DNA of 64,000 nucleotides, from NCBI GenBank assembly GCA_016720805.1, contig JADKJZ010000002.1, positions 124,001 to 188,000 on the forward strand, written 5' to 3'. The notes below the pieces were generated by a model. It was not told the DNA's origin. It was given only the letters and a program-made list of their open reading frames with translations, and made no database searches. Source of the stretch: Gemmatimonadota bacterium (GTDB lineage Bacteria > Gemmatimonadota > Gemmatimonadetes > Gemmatimonadales > GWC2-71-9). Positions 63,825 through 64,000 of the stretch are shown one piece after another (within the stretch, counting starts at the first letter, position 1; each line of letters starts with the position of its first letter). The translations under genes were made by a program, and so were the position numbers.

Positions 63825-64000
63825 CTACTTCGAACGTGCCCAGGCAAGTGCCATGAGGGCGCCGCCAAGACACATGCCTGTGCCGATGAGATGCACGAAA
63901 TCCACCGTCCGAATGGTGGCGAGGCTCGGGCGAGTGAGCATGCTGCCAAGGCTCAGGAGACCAAAGGCGGCGAGCACGAAGACGACTCGAAGCGATTCGC
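63825..64000 (-). CDS. small membrane protein, C-terminal part (5' end outside window)
   Basis: The minus-strand frame is open to the window edge and ends with a TAG at 63825-63827. The 57 visible residues hold two hydrophobic segments (VVFVLAAFGLLSLGSML and FVHLIGTGMCLGGALMALAW). No family is recognised. The stretch 63622-63824 between this gene and TauE shows no convincing gene. Confidence 0.6.
   Translation of the reverse strand, partial: ESLRVVFVLAAFGLLSLGSMLTRPSLATIRTVDFVHLIGTGMCLGGALMALAWARSK

Overview
The window is high-GC DNA with short intergenic gaps and many four-base start/stop overlaps. Its gene content looks like a free-living Gram-negative soil or wastewater bacterium. I lean towards Gemmatimonadota because of the mix: secreted S9, CocE, M20 and M24 peptidases, many small VOC, DinB-like, DUF1801, YCII and SRPBCC proteins, ankyrin proteins, Ig/PKD/ZU5 lipoproteins, and an ECF sigma factor paired with a DGPF protein. 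That is an inference from protein style; no rRNA or tRNA gene is visible to confirm it. I saw no insertion sequence, phage gene or CRISPR array.

Layout. 1-913: the end of an S9 peptidase and a small membrane protein. 929-5362 (minus): two ankyrin proteins flanking two DUF1801 proteins, a DUF1569 protein and a VOC protein. 5640-9218 (plus): two ABC ATPases alternating with two ABC-2 permeases, closed by a strong hairpin. 9306-16730 (minus): a tightly packed six-gene operon (creatininase, ketopantoate-reductase-like, SDR, M20 peptidase, APC permease, CocE hydrolase). 16837-20391: SRPBCC, GNAT, and a TetR regulator with a matching palindromic operator in front of a CMD-MOSC-DUF1348 operon. 20423-29294: glutathione peroxidase, a lipoprotein with a papain-like domain, small enzymes, a scrambled TerC/SnoaL pseudogene, and an ankyrin protein with a Clp-N-like tail.

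29694-32378 is phosphoenolpyruvate carboxylase, followed by an M24 peptidase on the other strand. 34003-46536 is a cell-surface glycan locus: GT2, flippase, HAD phosphatase, UbiA-type polyprenyl-phosphate phosphoribosyltransferase homologue, two large membrane glycosyltransferase-like proteins, a GH30-like lipoprotein, an NDP-sugar epimerase and two GT4 enzymes. About 1 kb of abnormal G-run sequence (46537-47571) lies upstream of the last GT4 gene, where another gene of the locus would be expected.

47572-62543 is rich in small stress or detoxification-type modules. Three separate ArsR-type regulators are each linked to an SRPBCC/AHSA1 protein, and each has a recognisable promoter overlapped by a palindrome. 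Also here are a second ZU5/PKD lipoprotein, two DHFR-like reductases, a phosphodiesterase, the sigma/DGPF pair and secreted DUF proteins. 62631-64000 holds a TauE/SafE exporter with a DUF1634-like partner and the end of a small membrane protein.
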